Below are positions 39,341 through 50,791 of a stretch of 64,000 nucleotides of DNA, one piece after another. Numbering within the stretch: position 1 is the stretch's first letter; each line of letters begins with the position of its first letter. The translations under genes and the position numbers were made by a program. Under the pieces are notes generated by a model. The model did no database searches, was not told the origin of the DNA, and saw only the letters and a list, made by a program, of their open reading frames with translations. Source of the DNA: Tretioscincus oriximinensis (Eukaryota; Chordata; Lepidosauria; Squamata; Gymnophthalmidae); assembly GCA_022410635.1 (NCBI GenBank), contig JAJVDF010000212.1, forward strand, positions 1,627,330 to 1,691,329, written 5' to 3'.

Positions 39341-40007
39341 GTAAGTGCAGGGTTGGTTTTACGGCACCCTTGGAAATACAGCAGGCATCCAACTAACTGA
39401 ACAACGAATCCGTAGGCTTAGAAAGACGTATCACAAAAGATAATAGCTGTGTGATTGGAATGGCACACTAAGATCTAAGTATTAAGAATCTCTTTAAAGG
39501 AGGAATCACGATTGGTTCGCAATAATCAATGAAATAACTATTAAAAGTAGCGATGGAAGCGAACAATTATAATCCAAGTCGGGGTGGAAATACGGGTTTA
39601 TCTGAGTGTCCAAAATAGTAGACAGCCGTGCAAAACCGGCACGACTGATTCACAGAATGCAAAAAGCAAGTAAAATAAGAAGCAGCCATTGGACAAAGGC
39701 GATCCCGAGAAAAACTACCGACCGGAAAGGGCAACCTTACACAAACTAAACACTGGAGGAAAAATATCAAAGGCAGAACTGAAACTGGAAAGAATGGAGA
39801 ACTGATGGTGAGATAATAATGCCGAGATGGTGCAGATTTTTCGAACGAATGAATAAGCTTTGCAATTAAAATAAACATCCTCTTGGATCTCCTGGAAACA
39901 CAAACGGGGTGGGGACTGTGGGAGACCCCATTTAAAATAAAGAAGCAGGGCGAGGCGTTGCCATGACCCCCTTTCCATTCATAAATCTCACGGAGTTCCG
40001 TCTTCTC

Positions 40008-40024
40008 GGGGGGGGGGGGGGGGG
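40008..40024 (+). repeat. Poly-G tract of 17
   Basis: Seventeen consecutive G lie at the left edge of a GC-rich block; it could form a G-quadruplex or be a sequencing-length artefact. Confidence 0.85.
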
Positions 40025-40039
40025 AATATATATTTCCCG

Positions 40040-40550
40040 GCAAAATCCCAGTTCGTCTCGAGACCCGGGCAGTTTCCCTTTGCTTCTGCTCTCAGCCCCA
40101 CTGCAGGAAGTAGCTGGTGACGCGTCTCAGCAGCTTCTTCTCCCAGGGCGGCCCTGCAGTTCCTAAGGTAGGCGAAGGGCGGTGGGTGGCGGGTTCAGGG
40201 AAGCCCCCCTGGGTGGGCAAGAAGCGATCGCGGCAACTCCATGGCAGCCACAGCCCTCCCGCCCCCAGGTGGGGGGAAAGGGCGTTTAAATCAAACCCCT
40301 TCCAGGATCCCTTGAGGGAAGGCTGTAGCGCCTATTTTGGGGAGCCAGCTTAGAAAGCGGCTTATCCCTCCTTTGCAAAACCTCAGCATGGCTTCTTGGG
40401 CGGGTGGCCTCTCTGGGCCCCGTGCGTGGGGCTTTCCCCGCAAACGTAAGAGCCGAGGAATTTGGTAGCCCCTCCTCTTCCCGTTCATCTGGCCATGACA
40501 CATAAGTTCCCAGGCCCACTCGCAGTGAGGCTGCAATGCTGCATGATGTG
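40040..40550 (+). promoter_or_regulatory. CpG-containing block with a possible first exon ending at 40168
   Basis: This is GC-rich sequence with several CpGs (CTCGAGACCCGGGC, GACGCGTCTC, AGCGATCGCGG). A stretch ending CAGTTCCTAAG is followed by donor GTAGGC near 40169. It sits 0.9 kb right of the CCAAT cluster, so the two may be alternative starts of one + strand gene. No protein motif is visible. It is preceded by a 17-base G run (40008-40024). Confidence 0.3.
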
Positions 40551-41524
40551 AGTCATTAGAAACATAAGAGCTCTGTCTCCCCCCCTTAAGCTTCTGGGAG
40601 GGAATGGAAAAGCTGGTTATGAACTCCAGGGGAAATCATACTGGTCTATTGTATCTAATCACAGGAAAGACCTATGGTTTAAGCCATAGGTCAATTAACC
40701 TGCCACCTCACATGCACAACCCAAGATTATAACGTGTGAAAGAGATGGGAAATAGTTTGGTTAACTCCTGGCTATGATGGTCCAGGGCCCTCAGATTTCA
40801 TGGGCAGGGAAAATACCCATAAATTAATTCCAGAGCCCAAAGCAGTGGTCTCTGTGGGATCTTTACGTGGTGTCTCTGCTGAGCTTCTATCGGTTTTCAG
40901 AAACAAAGCTCAGGAACATCACATTGTAGGATGGGTGGAAGGAATGTCTGCAATGGAATCTGGAAAGAGGGCACGAATATATACTTGAACAGCCAGAATT
41001 TGATCTGATAAAAGATAATAGAAATAGATTGATGGGCAAGTCCACAGGAATTTCAGTAAGGAGATGTTAGAATAGATTGCTGAATATGCATAAGAATATT
41101 ACTACAGAAGATACAGGAGAGCGGGTGGTGGGAGGAATATAAATAAATTGTCTTCTTTTTATTAAAGCAACGATGGGGATTGAAATATATATTAGATGCT
41201 TATATGCATTGAATGAATGTTAATTCCCCTCTGGATTATGATGGGGGCTCTCTTTTTTTCCAGTGGAACTGTATGGTAGAGACATAAAGAACAGCTGCTG
41301 GAAGAAAGTCTCATTGTGTGCAAACTGACTCTGACTCTCAGTGGAAGTTTCCCCTTTCAGAAATAACAAGCCCGTCCCTGCACCCTTTTTCCAAGTCACT
41401 TAACTGTGGAGAGTCTCCTAATCCCTAGGTTTCAATTACTTGAGATTGCTTCTATAATACATTTTTGCTTAATGTTCCAATTTCCAGGGAACTAACCCAT
41501 GCATTGTGCAATTTTTACTATAAA

Positions 41525-41800
41525 CAATTACAAACTGCCAGCTTCCTGTTTCTCTGTTTCCTGACAGAATTTTTATTTTCTGTTTTATGGTTCTTAGTTG
41601 TATTTCTGCCTGCTTTTCTACACTGTTTGAATGATGGCAAGTGCTTATCATAAAATCTTGGATGCCCAGCAGATCCAGGAAGCTGACAGTAGCAACAGCA
41701 GCCCAAATGTGAAAAACTGAAACAGAACTGTAGTTCTGCTGGCAGCGAGAATTGCTGTGGGCAGCCTCTTCTGACCCGGCTGCACGGGACCCCTCCTGCA
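41525..41800 (+). repeat. Unclassified dispersed repeat, copy 1
   Basis: It shares ACAAACTGCCAGCTTCCTG, GCCTGCTTTTCTA, TTGGATGCCCAGCA and CAGCAGCCCAAATGTGAAAA with the reverse complement of 46240-46525. The small open frames in it are chance. A short tandem (CTGCACGGGACCCCTC twice) follows near 41780-41812. Confidence 0.6.
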
Positions 41801-42807
41801 CGGGACCCCTCCCAGTGAATTACAGCTCCCTGTCTGCAAAGCCTCTTTAGTCAATCAACATCCAATCCTGTCCATGGAAATATATTTTCGGCTTACAGGA
41901 AGGTGACTGGGGGACCCATCTATAAGTTTCATATGAATTTTGTTTTTATTCTGGCCATAAAATATAATACACATTGATTCATTCATTTGTAGCTAATATT
42001 ACTGGGACCCAAGAGCCATTTAAAAGAATTAATGGACACATTTATTAATTAAAAATATGCAGGTCAAACAAGGCTACTATTGTCCACCCAAATAACAAAC
42101 CAATAAGTTTACTTATTAGGGAAAGACAGTCTGCTGAAATAGTGCAGTATTAGGAATAACCAGAGTGATGTTTTAATTATATCTATTTCTTGAATTGCAA
42201 CTATTTACCCACACAAGGATCCATAAGTTACTACTGTTGACCCTTTTTTGCAAGAGTTCAGAAAGTGAGAGTTGACGGTTTTTTAATTATTTGGCTGGTA
42301 AATAGACCTTCAAATACAGTGTCTTTGGAGAACCATATGTGCTGTCAGTTATTAATATCTGACTTAACAGATAAGAAATGTTGTAAACTGTAAATATTAC
42401 CCTTTAGTTCTGTTATGAGTATAAAGGATTAAATCTGATCATTTCAATTTCTAAATTATACTTTCTCTGGGTGATCTCTTTCCTTGATCTCTGCCTCTCT
42501 TTCGGGATAGAGTTCAGTTCAGTATTCATAAACTTAGCTTTCTATTTTGTTTTGTTTTTAATTCAAAGGTGGTCAACTTATGGTGCTAGTTGCACTTTGT
42601 TTATGAAGCATATAATTTCTTTCCATTAATGTTGGGAGCTATGAATCAACCTAACTGGACTAAAATCTACAGTTTTAATATCTTTTCTCTGCGTTAATCC
42701 ATGGGGCTCGACTAAGGGTTGGCCAACGGAGGAACAAAAATAAAAAAATATTAGGAAACATTTATGGACAAAAAAGAATAGAGTCATGTTAGTGAGGTAC
42801 ATTAGGT

Positions 42808-43255
42808 CAGTGACACTGAACCTTTTGTATTGTAAAAACAAACCCACCCTAACTTAGGTGTTAATCTTGGGTGCCATGTCACATCTAGAAATATCCATAA
42901 TTTTGTGATATTTGTGGCTGGAGTCTAATAAAAAAGTTATATTATTGATATGCTGGTATGTATTTATTAAAGGAGCAAAAACAAATAATTCTTTACATTA
43001 GTGACTTTTTTGTTGCTGAATTTAATTTGTTAAATATTCAGTTGAAGGTTGGTATTTTGTATACTTCAAGCCCAGGCAAGCACTACTAACTTTATCTGTC
43101 AGAAGGTTTCTTTTACTAGTTTTAATGTGCTGAATTTTTCCTCCATTTTTTTCAATTAAAAAATAATAATTCTTAAATTTTAATTTAATCAGGGCGGCAG
43201 CGTGTCACCCAGAATGGCTTGGTGTCTCACCTATGTCGTAGGTTAGCCATCACTG
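42808..43255 (-). mobile_element. Non-autonomous hAT element, uninterrupted copy
   Basis: The ends are CAGTGACACTG on the left and, on the complement, CAGTGATGGCTAACC. An 8-bp duplication with one mismatch flanks it (CATTAGGT 42800-42807, CGTTAGGT 43256-43263). It aligns in reverse with both halves of the element at 47099-48177 and serves as that element's empty site. Confidence 0.75.
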
Positions 43256-43263
43256 CGTTAGGT

Positions 43264-44574
43264 GAATCTGTTACCAAATAAAATGCAGGATGAAAATATG
43301 TGTATTCTCCTCTAGCTCAATCTTGGCAATAATGTTTACTTTTGATGGGTTTCAGATACCAACTTGAGTTATTTAAAAAAATCTTAGTTTCTTTTGGGAA
43401 GCAAAAATAGACTGAATTAAGATACAAGAATTTTTGCAGCAGTGACTAGACAACTAGCAAAGGGGCAATATTTATAGTTATTACTACAGTCAGTTTTCAC
43501 TTTTTGCAGAAGTTTCTGGGAAAGAGGGAGAGATGGGTTTTTTTTCACAGAATGGCCAGCATAGGTGTTCAGTTCTGCTCTATCACCCAATGGCTGTTGC
43601 TTTCTCACATCAAATTAAGACTTGTTGTATCATTGATTCAGAAGGACATCTGAGACATGAGATCTAGGATTACAATGATATGTTCCTAATCCTGAGATGC
43701 CCTCTTTTTGTTCTGCACCTGAAGAATGAAGATTACAATTGCCTAGCAGATCACATAGCATTTGCTGGGAAAAAGAGGCAGTGGAAACCTCCAGGAAAAG
43801 TGTTTGGTTTCTATAGGGGTTTTGCAAGAATGCTGGAGGCTTAGGGTGGAGACTTGGGAGTAGCTGGAATTCTCTAAGACATATTACTCACAATAATTTT
43901 GCTTGTAATTTAATCCTGTACAAAAGGAATAGAAAATCTACAGCTAAAAGATTAGTCTAATCTAGTCAGAAAATATCCTTGATTGCAGTTCCACTGTCTT
44001 TTATGTGCAGTATTAAATATTGTCACATCAAGGTCATCCCTTTACTCTTTTCTGGCACAGGCTGTATATGATAATAAAGTACAACTTGTGAAATGTACAC
44101 AATCACTTCTGGTGGAGCCATCTAGGGACAAGAGGAAGTTTTATCATTATTTCCATAGAGATATTAAGCACTATTAAGAATATATATTCCTGAAGTCAGT
44201 CTGAGTGATACACTGAGGGAAACATGAGGCTATTCAGAATGTGGGAAGGGGCAAGAAGTTCAGTTGCTGGATTGCACAAGAGAAGTAAAGCAGAAACGGA
44301 AGTGAAGACTGAGGTTGACTATAATAAAAAGTGGTCCTACAAACTAGGATCTGGTTTTGGAGATCAGCAAAGCAATGAAAGGAGAACAGAAAGTTAAAGG
44401 CAGAACTGAAACCATATAGATAGTTTTAGATTGCTCAGTACATCCAGATGAGTGCCATATGATGTAGACGGATATATAAACACAGCTTTTGAAGGATAGC
44501 AGTTTCCCTATTCCCAGTGGCTTTTAATTAAGGATGTTTCTTGAAGTCCATTTAGAAACTATCCCAACACTTAT
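43264..44574. other. Sequence without recognised features
   Basis: Only short chance frames are present; I see no repeats or RNA genes. Confidence 0.45.
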
Positions 44575-44870
44575 TTCATTTATTTATTTACATTTTTATT
44601 CCCCCTATAGCTGAAGGTCTCAGGGTGGTTAACAATAAAACCACAATTAACGTATTAAAAACAACCAGCAGTTTCTCAGCCAAAGGCCAAGCCAAAGAGG
44701 TGAGTCTTCAAGCATTTTCTGAACGCGCACAGAGATGGTGATTGATGCACCTTGAGGGGAAGACTATTCCATAGACTGGGAGAAGGCCCTATTTTGGGTT
44801 CCCACCTTCACTGCCACTGAGGGTGGTGATACAGTCAGGAGAGCCTCCCCTACTTTTTTAAAAAACTACC
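44575..44870 (-). mobile_element. L2/CR1-group LINE 3' end, antisense
   Basis: It contains TGAAGGTCTCAGGGTGGTTA, AACAATAAAACC, AAGAGGTGAGTCTTCAAGC, then ACTATTCCATAGACTGGGAG. It is closely similar to 38536-38840, in the same orientation. Confidence 0.7.
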
Positions 44871-46239
44871 ATAAAGTGTAAACGTTCACAGACTTAACAT
44901 AGTTCCATAATCTTCTGTCTTGTACATTTATTTCTATATATATATTTATATTCTGGCTTTCACCAAATAATCCCCAGGCAGGCCTCAACATTCATAAAAA
45001 TGTAAACAAAACATTCTTAATTTAAAAATATATATTAAAAATACCAATTTATGTATAAGGGAGCAAGGGAGCAGAGTTAGTAGCACATGGCCCCAGGTTC
45101 TTTATAACACCCATCTTCATCCCTAGCCATTGACTGTATTGGTTGAGAGCAACCTGATATTCAGCAATAAGTATAGGATCACAGCTGAACTACTTACCGG
45201 TATTTATGTTACATAACATTTTAATAAATTAACAGAGTGATTAATAAACATATCAGCAAAGTCAGAAGAGTTTTACATAATGTAATCCCAATTTTCTGCA
45301 AAATGGATAAAATCCAGGAAAAAGTTTTTTTTATAGGTTAAAAAGTGTTGGTGTGATTGTCTATGGAAAAAGCAAACCCAAGGATAGTGAAAGGGCAGTT
45401 GTATCAAATAGTACTAGAATAGATGCCTAATTTAGAGATAAAGGCAGGATGCTTCCAAAAGCCAATTGCAAGGAGCTAAGAGTAGGCAAAGGTTTTGCCT
45501 TCTGCTGGTGCTTGAGATGCTTTGCTCCTGGAAGTTCCCAGTGAGATAATATCATAGGTATCATGTTATATGTGCAAGTAAGTGAAGCTATTTATGGAAA
45601 TTGGACATCAGTTGGGTTTCTGTAATAGTGATGTAATGCATTTTCTGCAAACTGTAATTAGCATTATATTAGAAGACCATAAGAATGCTTGGCAATCTCA
45701 ACTCAGTGCCAGGAAAATGTGGGATTCCCCTGCGTCTGGCGATAATCTTAATACTGCCTTGTTGAAGTTTCTAAAAAGGGTTTTAATTAATAAAAATAAA
45801 TAAATAAACGATCCTATGTGGCTGCTATCCAGTTATTATACTACCATTAATCTTTTTTTATTATCTCTCCTTTGAAATTGCAAAGATTGGATTCTTTTCT
45901 AGGAAACATAAAAATGATCTTCAGTTAATTTGGATTGACCATTTATCAAAGCCTTCCCCATTGATATTATAAACTGAAAAAGAGAATAGGGTTGTTGAAT
46001 AAAGAAAGAAGCCCTAGGCAATTCAGTTCTCAACTTCCCCTAGAAGTTGGCAATAGCAAACTGCATAGAGCTGTCAATGCAGAAGTTGGCCAGGACTTGT
46101 GGTACCATATACAGTAGATGGGTCCTCCAGTCAACTTCTTTTAAGCAGAAAAAAGTTTCCTGTGAGCAGGATTGGGCACAGATTGGCTAAAGTGGTTTCT
46201 TCCTTCCTAGGGCTAACTCCAGTGCAAGCTGGGTAGTAT

Positions 46240-46525
46240 GCAGGGTCCACACCGGCTAGACAGAAGAGGCTGTCCACTGCTTAAAATAACTTCCCAGCAG
46301 GTCCCGCTAAAAGTACAACAGCTCTGTTTCACTTTTTTCACATTTGGGCTGCTGCTGGGACTACCAGCTTCATAAAGTTGCTGGGCATCCAAGCTTTTCT
46401 AATAAGCATTTGTTATTGTGAAAAAATAGCATAGAAAAGCAGGCAGAAACACAACTTAAAACCATAAAATAGGAAACATGAATTCTGCCAGTAAGTAGAG
46501 AAACAGGAAGCTGGCAGTTTGTTAT
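46240..46525 (-). repeat. Unclassified dispersed repeat, copy 2 (inverted)
   Basis: It is the reverse complement of the repeat at 41525-41800, with the same blocks in the same order. It lies 4.4 kb away in opposite orientation, so the pair could form a large inverted repeat. No transposase or reverse-transcriptase motif is visible. Confidence 0.6.
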
Positions 46526-47345
46526 TATTTATTTCTGGCACCCCAACTATAATGATTCTAAGGACTTTTAGAAGATTATAAATCTCTCTTTTTCTTCTTA
46601 GGAAATTTATGCTTTAATTTAAGCCAACAACAAATTTTCTGTTACTTAATGAAATTAAATTTCTTGCATCCCGTTGAAAACATGACGGTGAAAGCTTCCA
46701 CGGAATCCCTTAAAAGTTATTGGGATTGGTGGATGGGAATACCACTGTGTCAGTTCAGGAACAAAGCTGTGGCAAAATGGCCAATTAGCAAGCGTGGGGT
46801 AGGCCACATTCATTGATGCATCTGATAAAGATTTAGTGATATGGCTCCCTTCTTCGCTAAGTTCAGTGACTAATTTTTTTTTTACCATTAGACTATTAGC
46901 CGCCAATTACTACATTAAATTCAGAGATATTCTGAATTTGTCGTGCCAAATTTTACCAGTTTTAAATATTCCAAACGTCTTGAGGACTTAAATGAATCCA
47001 CAGTCCATCTAGAAAAAATGGCTTGAAAATATCTTAAAAGTGATAGCATCTAGACAGTGGTACCTAGGACACTTTTGTTCTGCAGGATCAATCTAGTCCA
47101 GTGATGACTAATTACGACACACGTGTCAAAGGTGACATATTAAGACATTTTGGGTGACACGCCACTGCCCTGATAAAATTAAAATTTAAGAATTATTATT
47201 TTTTAAAATGTAAAAGAAAAATAGAAAAAAAATCGGTGCATTATAATCCAAAAAAGGAAACTGAATGACAGGTGAAGTAAGTAGCACTTGCTTGGGCTTG
47301 AAGAGTACAAAATACCAACCTTCAATTGAAGATTTAGCAAAGTCA

Positions 47346-47960
47346 CTACATAAGAACAGAAGAAGAGCCATACTGGATCAGACAACAGCCCATCAAGTCC
47401 AGCATTCTGTCTCACATACAGGCCCACCAGATGCACCTGGGCAGTCCAAACAGAGGAAAGCAAAATATGCACCTGTTCATGACTCCCTGCAAATGGTATT
47501 TCAGGAGTCCTTCAGAATTTACTTCCTGAAGAGGTAGTGGTAGCTAACAGCTGGGATAGCTTCAAGACAGGGCTAGACAGTTTATGGACAATAAGGGTAT
47601 AAATGGATACTAGGATAGTTGTCTGGATGTCGCCTCCGGGATGGAGCAACAGGCAGGACTCTTGAAATACCATTTGCAGGGAGTCACGAACAGGAGCAGC
47701 ATATTTTGCTTTCCTCTGTTCAGACTGCCCAGGTGCATCTGGTGGGCCTCTATGTGAGACAGAATGCTGGACTTGATGGGCTGTGGCCTGATCCAGTATG
47801 GCTCTTCTTATGTTCTTATGTTCTTATGCCTGTTGCTCCATCCCGGAGGCAACATCCAGACATCCATTCTAGTACCCATTTATACCCTTGGTGTCCATAA
47901 ACCTGTCTAGTCCTGTCTTGAAACTATCCAAGCTGTTAGCTGCCACTCTTCAGGAAGTAA
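47346..47960 (-). mobile_element. CR1 LINE 3' end, interrupted at 47511-47827
   Basis: In reverse orientation it reads the usual CR1 3' region: ORF2 end, CTCCATCCCGGAGGC, then CTGGACTTGATGGGCT and the TTCTTATG-type tail. Its two halves (47346-47510 and 47828-47960) are contiguous in the other CR1 copies of this window. Confidence 0.8.
47511..47827 (+). mobile_element. CR1 LINE 3' end inserted in another CR1
   Basis: This forward copy begins within the ORF2 end (AATTTACTTCCTGAAGAGG) and runs to repeated TATGTTCT at 47806-47827. That is the 8-bp-type terminal repeat of CR1. It splits the reverse CR1 around it. Confidence 0.8.
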
Positions 47961-48702
47961 ATGTAATGTAACGAACGTAAATAATTATTTGTTTTTGCTT
48001 CTTTAATAAATACAGTACATACAGTATATCAAAAATGTAACTTTTTTTGTACTAGACTCAAACTACAAATATCACAAAATTATGAATATTTCTAGATGTG
48101 ACTCGGCAGCCAAATTAAATTAGATTTTTTTTTAAACAATTTTTGACACACTGAGCTCAAAAGCTTTGCCATCACTGATTTAGTCCACTATACTGCCTCA
48201 TTTAGTGGTCTACCAAAAACGTCTGCTCATCTGAGGCAGAAGACAATGGCAAAACTTTCACTTGCTCTCCACTCTCTGTAAATGGACTTTAGAAGTATCC
48301 TGGCCTTTCTGGTAGCCATTGATGCACCTACCCTCCACGGTTTTTCCTAACCTTTTCGTAAAACTATCTAGGATGGTTGCTGTCACCATATTTAATGTGG
48401 ATCAAAAGTGGGATGGGAAGAATAGTGTCCGTATTTGATATGCTGCCACCTCAAAACTGCCTTCAAGTCACTTTTTCCCCCCCGAGTGTGGACACATTCT
48501 AAGACAGAAGATAGTTTAGGCATACTTAATGCAAAGGATAGGCACAAAGCTGGTGAATGGGACGAATGTACGCTATTGTGGAGCAAAACAAATGAGGAAT
48601 CTATTATCAATATAAGATTATTTGTCTCCTGAAAATGATGGGGAGAGACTTCCCCACTGAATCTTAGTCTGGGTTATATTTCGGGACAGAGCTTGGCCAT
48701 CC

Positions 48703-48764
48703 ACATGCCAGTGTAGGCTATGGCAGGCCCCATTCGGGGCCTGCCATAGCCTACACTAGCATGT
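48703..48764. repeat. Hairpin with 29-bp arms upstream of the RNH1 promoter block
   Basis: The left arm 48703-48731 and right arm 48736-48764 are complementary at 28 of 29 positions. They surround the 4-base loop ATTC. The inner 18 bp includes GGCTATGGCAGGCCCC. The right arm and following bases resemble sequence at about 57765-57835 in an RNH1 intron, so the hairpin is probably built from a dispersed repeat. Confidence 0.85.
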
Positions 48765-48829
48765 AGTTGGCAGGCTCGTATTGCAAGACGTAGCTCAGAG
48801 TAGAAGGCTCAGTAGGGAACAGGCTCAGA

Positions 48830-49500
48830 GAAGCAAGTCGGAACTAGGGCCTCCTCTGGCCTGGCAAGCCGGTTTCCATGGGGACGCCGGCGCGGGGCTC
48901 AGTCCCAGGAGTGGCAACCTTAAGGAAGTCGCCGTGCAAACGTAATTTTCGCTCCGCCAATGAGGTGTGGCAGGGTGGGAGGTAACTAGTAGGAAAAGTA
49001 TTTAATGCAAGCCGAGCCCAGACGGTCACTTTGCAAGCCTGAGTCTCTCCCTGCGGAAGATCCGGTAAGAGAGAAGCGCCTGATTCCCTCCCTGCGCCTT
49101 TGAGGAAAGAGACGCACGTAGACTAGAGGGCAGAATTGGCGGGTGTCGGTGGATGGATGACCGGACTTTTAGATTAGAAAAGGAAAACGATCTCTGTTTC
49201 CCCCTGTTAAAAGGCTGTCGAATCAGTGCATACAAGATTAAAAGGACCTTCTCGCTGCTGCCCTCATTGTGGGGNGGGACCCTCCTCCCCCTCCTGCTGC
49301 TCGGTTTGGGATCTGAGCAGCGCCCCTCCCTTGGTAGCCCATGTGGCAACCCATAGGCGAGGCGGGCTGGGCTTTGGGATCTTCCAGCAGGCAGCCCAGC
49401 CCATGAATCTTCCTCTTGCATGCTGGGGCGATCCAAAAGACCCGATGCTTTTCCTAAACCCCCAGCCACACCCCAGGGACGTGGGGTGGCAGGCAGGGAG
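48830..49500 (+). promoter_or_regulatory. GC-rich, CpG-containing block, candidate RNH1 promoter
   Basis: Base composition changes sharply from the AT-rich surroundings to GC-rich sequence with frequent CpG. It includes a CCAAT box (48957-48961), a weak TATA-like TATTTAAT (about 48987) and a donor-bearing exon-like segment. It is the closest CpG-rich block upstream of the RNH1 start codon. Antisense open frames across it are a by-product of GC content. Confidence 0.5.
49005..49064 (+). other. RNH1: Probable untranslated first exon of RNH1 (5' end approximate)
   Basis: A GC-rich segment ends AAGATCCG and is followed by a strong donor GTAAGAG at 49065. An AT-rich TATTTAAT stretch near 48987 and a forward CCAAT at 48957-48961 lie upstream at plausible promoter distances. 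The next good downstream acceptor in the right place is the one before the RNH1 start codon (55108). That gives a 6.0-kb first intron, and mammalian RNH1 also starts with untranslated exons. The transcription start is inferred, and no transcript evidence is available here. Confidence 0.45.
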
Positions 49501-50397
49501 CTATTTTTGCATGGCAGCCACGGGGAAAGTATTGGTCTTTAGAAAGCGAAGATCAATGGCAGAACTTTGAAATGCGAAGCCCCCAGCCCCGTCAGGCAGT
49601 TTTCGTGGCAACCCTGTCAGCTGCTGGCGTGTGTGGTCGTCTGATCTGAGGGTTGTATTGAAAGGAGTAAAATTAGTAGGGGGAACTTTTTCCACTTGCC
49701 AGTCATGCTCCTCCGAGGAGGTTGATGGGAATTGTAGTCTAAAGCACAAAGGGTGGGTCGACTTCTATGGGCGGTGGTTGTTTCACCATTACTGGCATTT
49801 GGAATTTTTTTGTAAAATAAATAAATAAATCCTTGTCCGTTTTCTCTGCCAGCAACTTTGCTTTATGTTTTATGTTACTGTGGAGCGGCAGGGGATTTTT
49901 CTTTTCGTTTGTCGTAACCTTTTGAGTTCTGCAATCCATTATTTATATTGGTACCTCGTCTTATACTCGGTCTCAGGGCGAGTCATAATCTAAGGATAAA
50001 AGATCAATAGAAGAACCACCAAGACAATGATATGCCTGCATGGGGTGATATTTAGTTCTCAAAGTATGCGCCAGGGATTGTTCATTACTTATAAATTGTA
50101 TCAAATCTGCTGGGCTTCTCATTTAATTCTCTGGGGCGTTCAGATAAAGAAAAAATGCAATCTAGTTTCTTTTTAATGTGCTTTTTGTTCCTTTTCTTTA
50201 CCTCACGTTCTCCCCACAAAAATCCAGACATTAAAGCATGATTAGTTTAGGGCAAAAGCACTAACCCAAATCTGTCCTCGTAAATATGCAACAGCAAATT
50301 TAACAGTTGCTTTTTAGCTACCTGAAAAAATGCCAGGGAGAGTAAGGACTTTGCTTCTTCTTGGTCAGCATGTGGGACACGTTTGAGATTAAGTTTA

Positions 50398-50480
50398 TTT
50401 GTTTAGTTATTTATTTGTACTTGTATCCCGCCCTATACCCGAAGGTCTCAGGGCGGCCAACCATAGGATGGTGCACATAG
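50398..50480 (-). mobile_element. L2/CR1-group LINE tail, antisense
   Basis: TTATTTGTACTTGTATCCCG and CCGAAGGTCTCAGGGCGGCC are the reverse of the tail at 33900-33980. Only the tail is left; a MIR-like SINE follows. Confidence 0.65.
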
Positions 50481-50484
50481 CTTT

Positions 50485-50622
50485 TTGTTGCTTTCTCCCA
50501 CAGCAGACAGGCCTGTGGAGTAGGTGGGGCTGAGAGAGTTCTAAAGAACTGTGACTGGCCCAAGGTCACCCAGCTGGCTTTCGTGGAGGAGTGGGGAATC
50601 GAACCGGGAGACTACTAGGTAC
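50485..50622 (+). mobile_element. MIR-like SINE
   Basis: GTGGAGTAGGTGGGGCTGAG, ACTGGCCCAAGGTCACCCAG and GGGGAATCGAACCGGGAG are the conserved core and B-box-proximal blocks of MIR-type SINEs. Confidence 0.72.
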
Positions 50623-50791
50623 AAGTTGTAAGAAGCCAGGCTCTGATTTCATTTATAAAAATGCAGTTCCACAACCACACAGTACCTTCTTCTCTGGATG
50701 TATATCTGTTGTAGATGCATTGATTTGGAATCCAATGTGGAAGGTTAGACTAAATGTCTCCAATGCCCCTTTCTCGACCTTTCTATTCAAT

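Larger units (their letters stand above)
47099..48177 (+). mobile_element. hAT element of the same family, split by CR1 insertions
   Basis: It starts CAGTGATGACTAA and ends TTTGCCATCACTG, with an 8-bp duplication carrying one mismatch (ATCTAGTC 47091-47098, ATTTAGTC 48178-48185). The first part (47099-47342) and last part (from about 47965) match the copy at 42808-43255. Everything between is CR1 sequence absent from that copy. Confidence 0.78.

Noticed and set aside
39567..40043. 158-codon antisense frame
   Set aside because: Its start overlaps a poly-G/poly-C run coding for prolines and the rest has no motif; probably chance in GC-richer DNA.
40671..40694. 9-bp-arm palindrome GACCTATGG...CCATAGGTC
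   Set aside because: Short arms, no second copy seen in the window and no promoter context strong enough to propose a function.
49026..49469. 147-codon antisense frame over the presumed RNH1 first exon
   Set aside because: GC-rich promoter sequence often yields long frames on both strands; no motif or conserved start.
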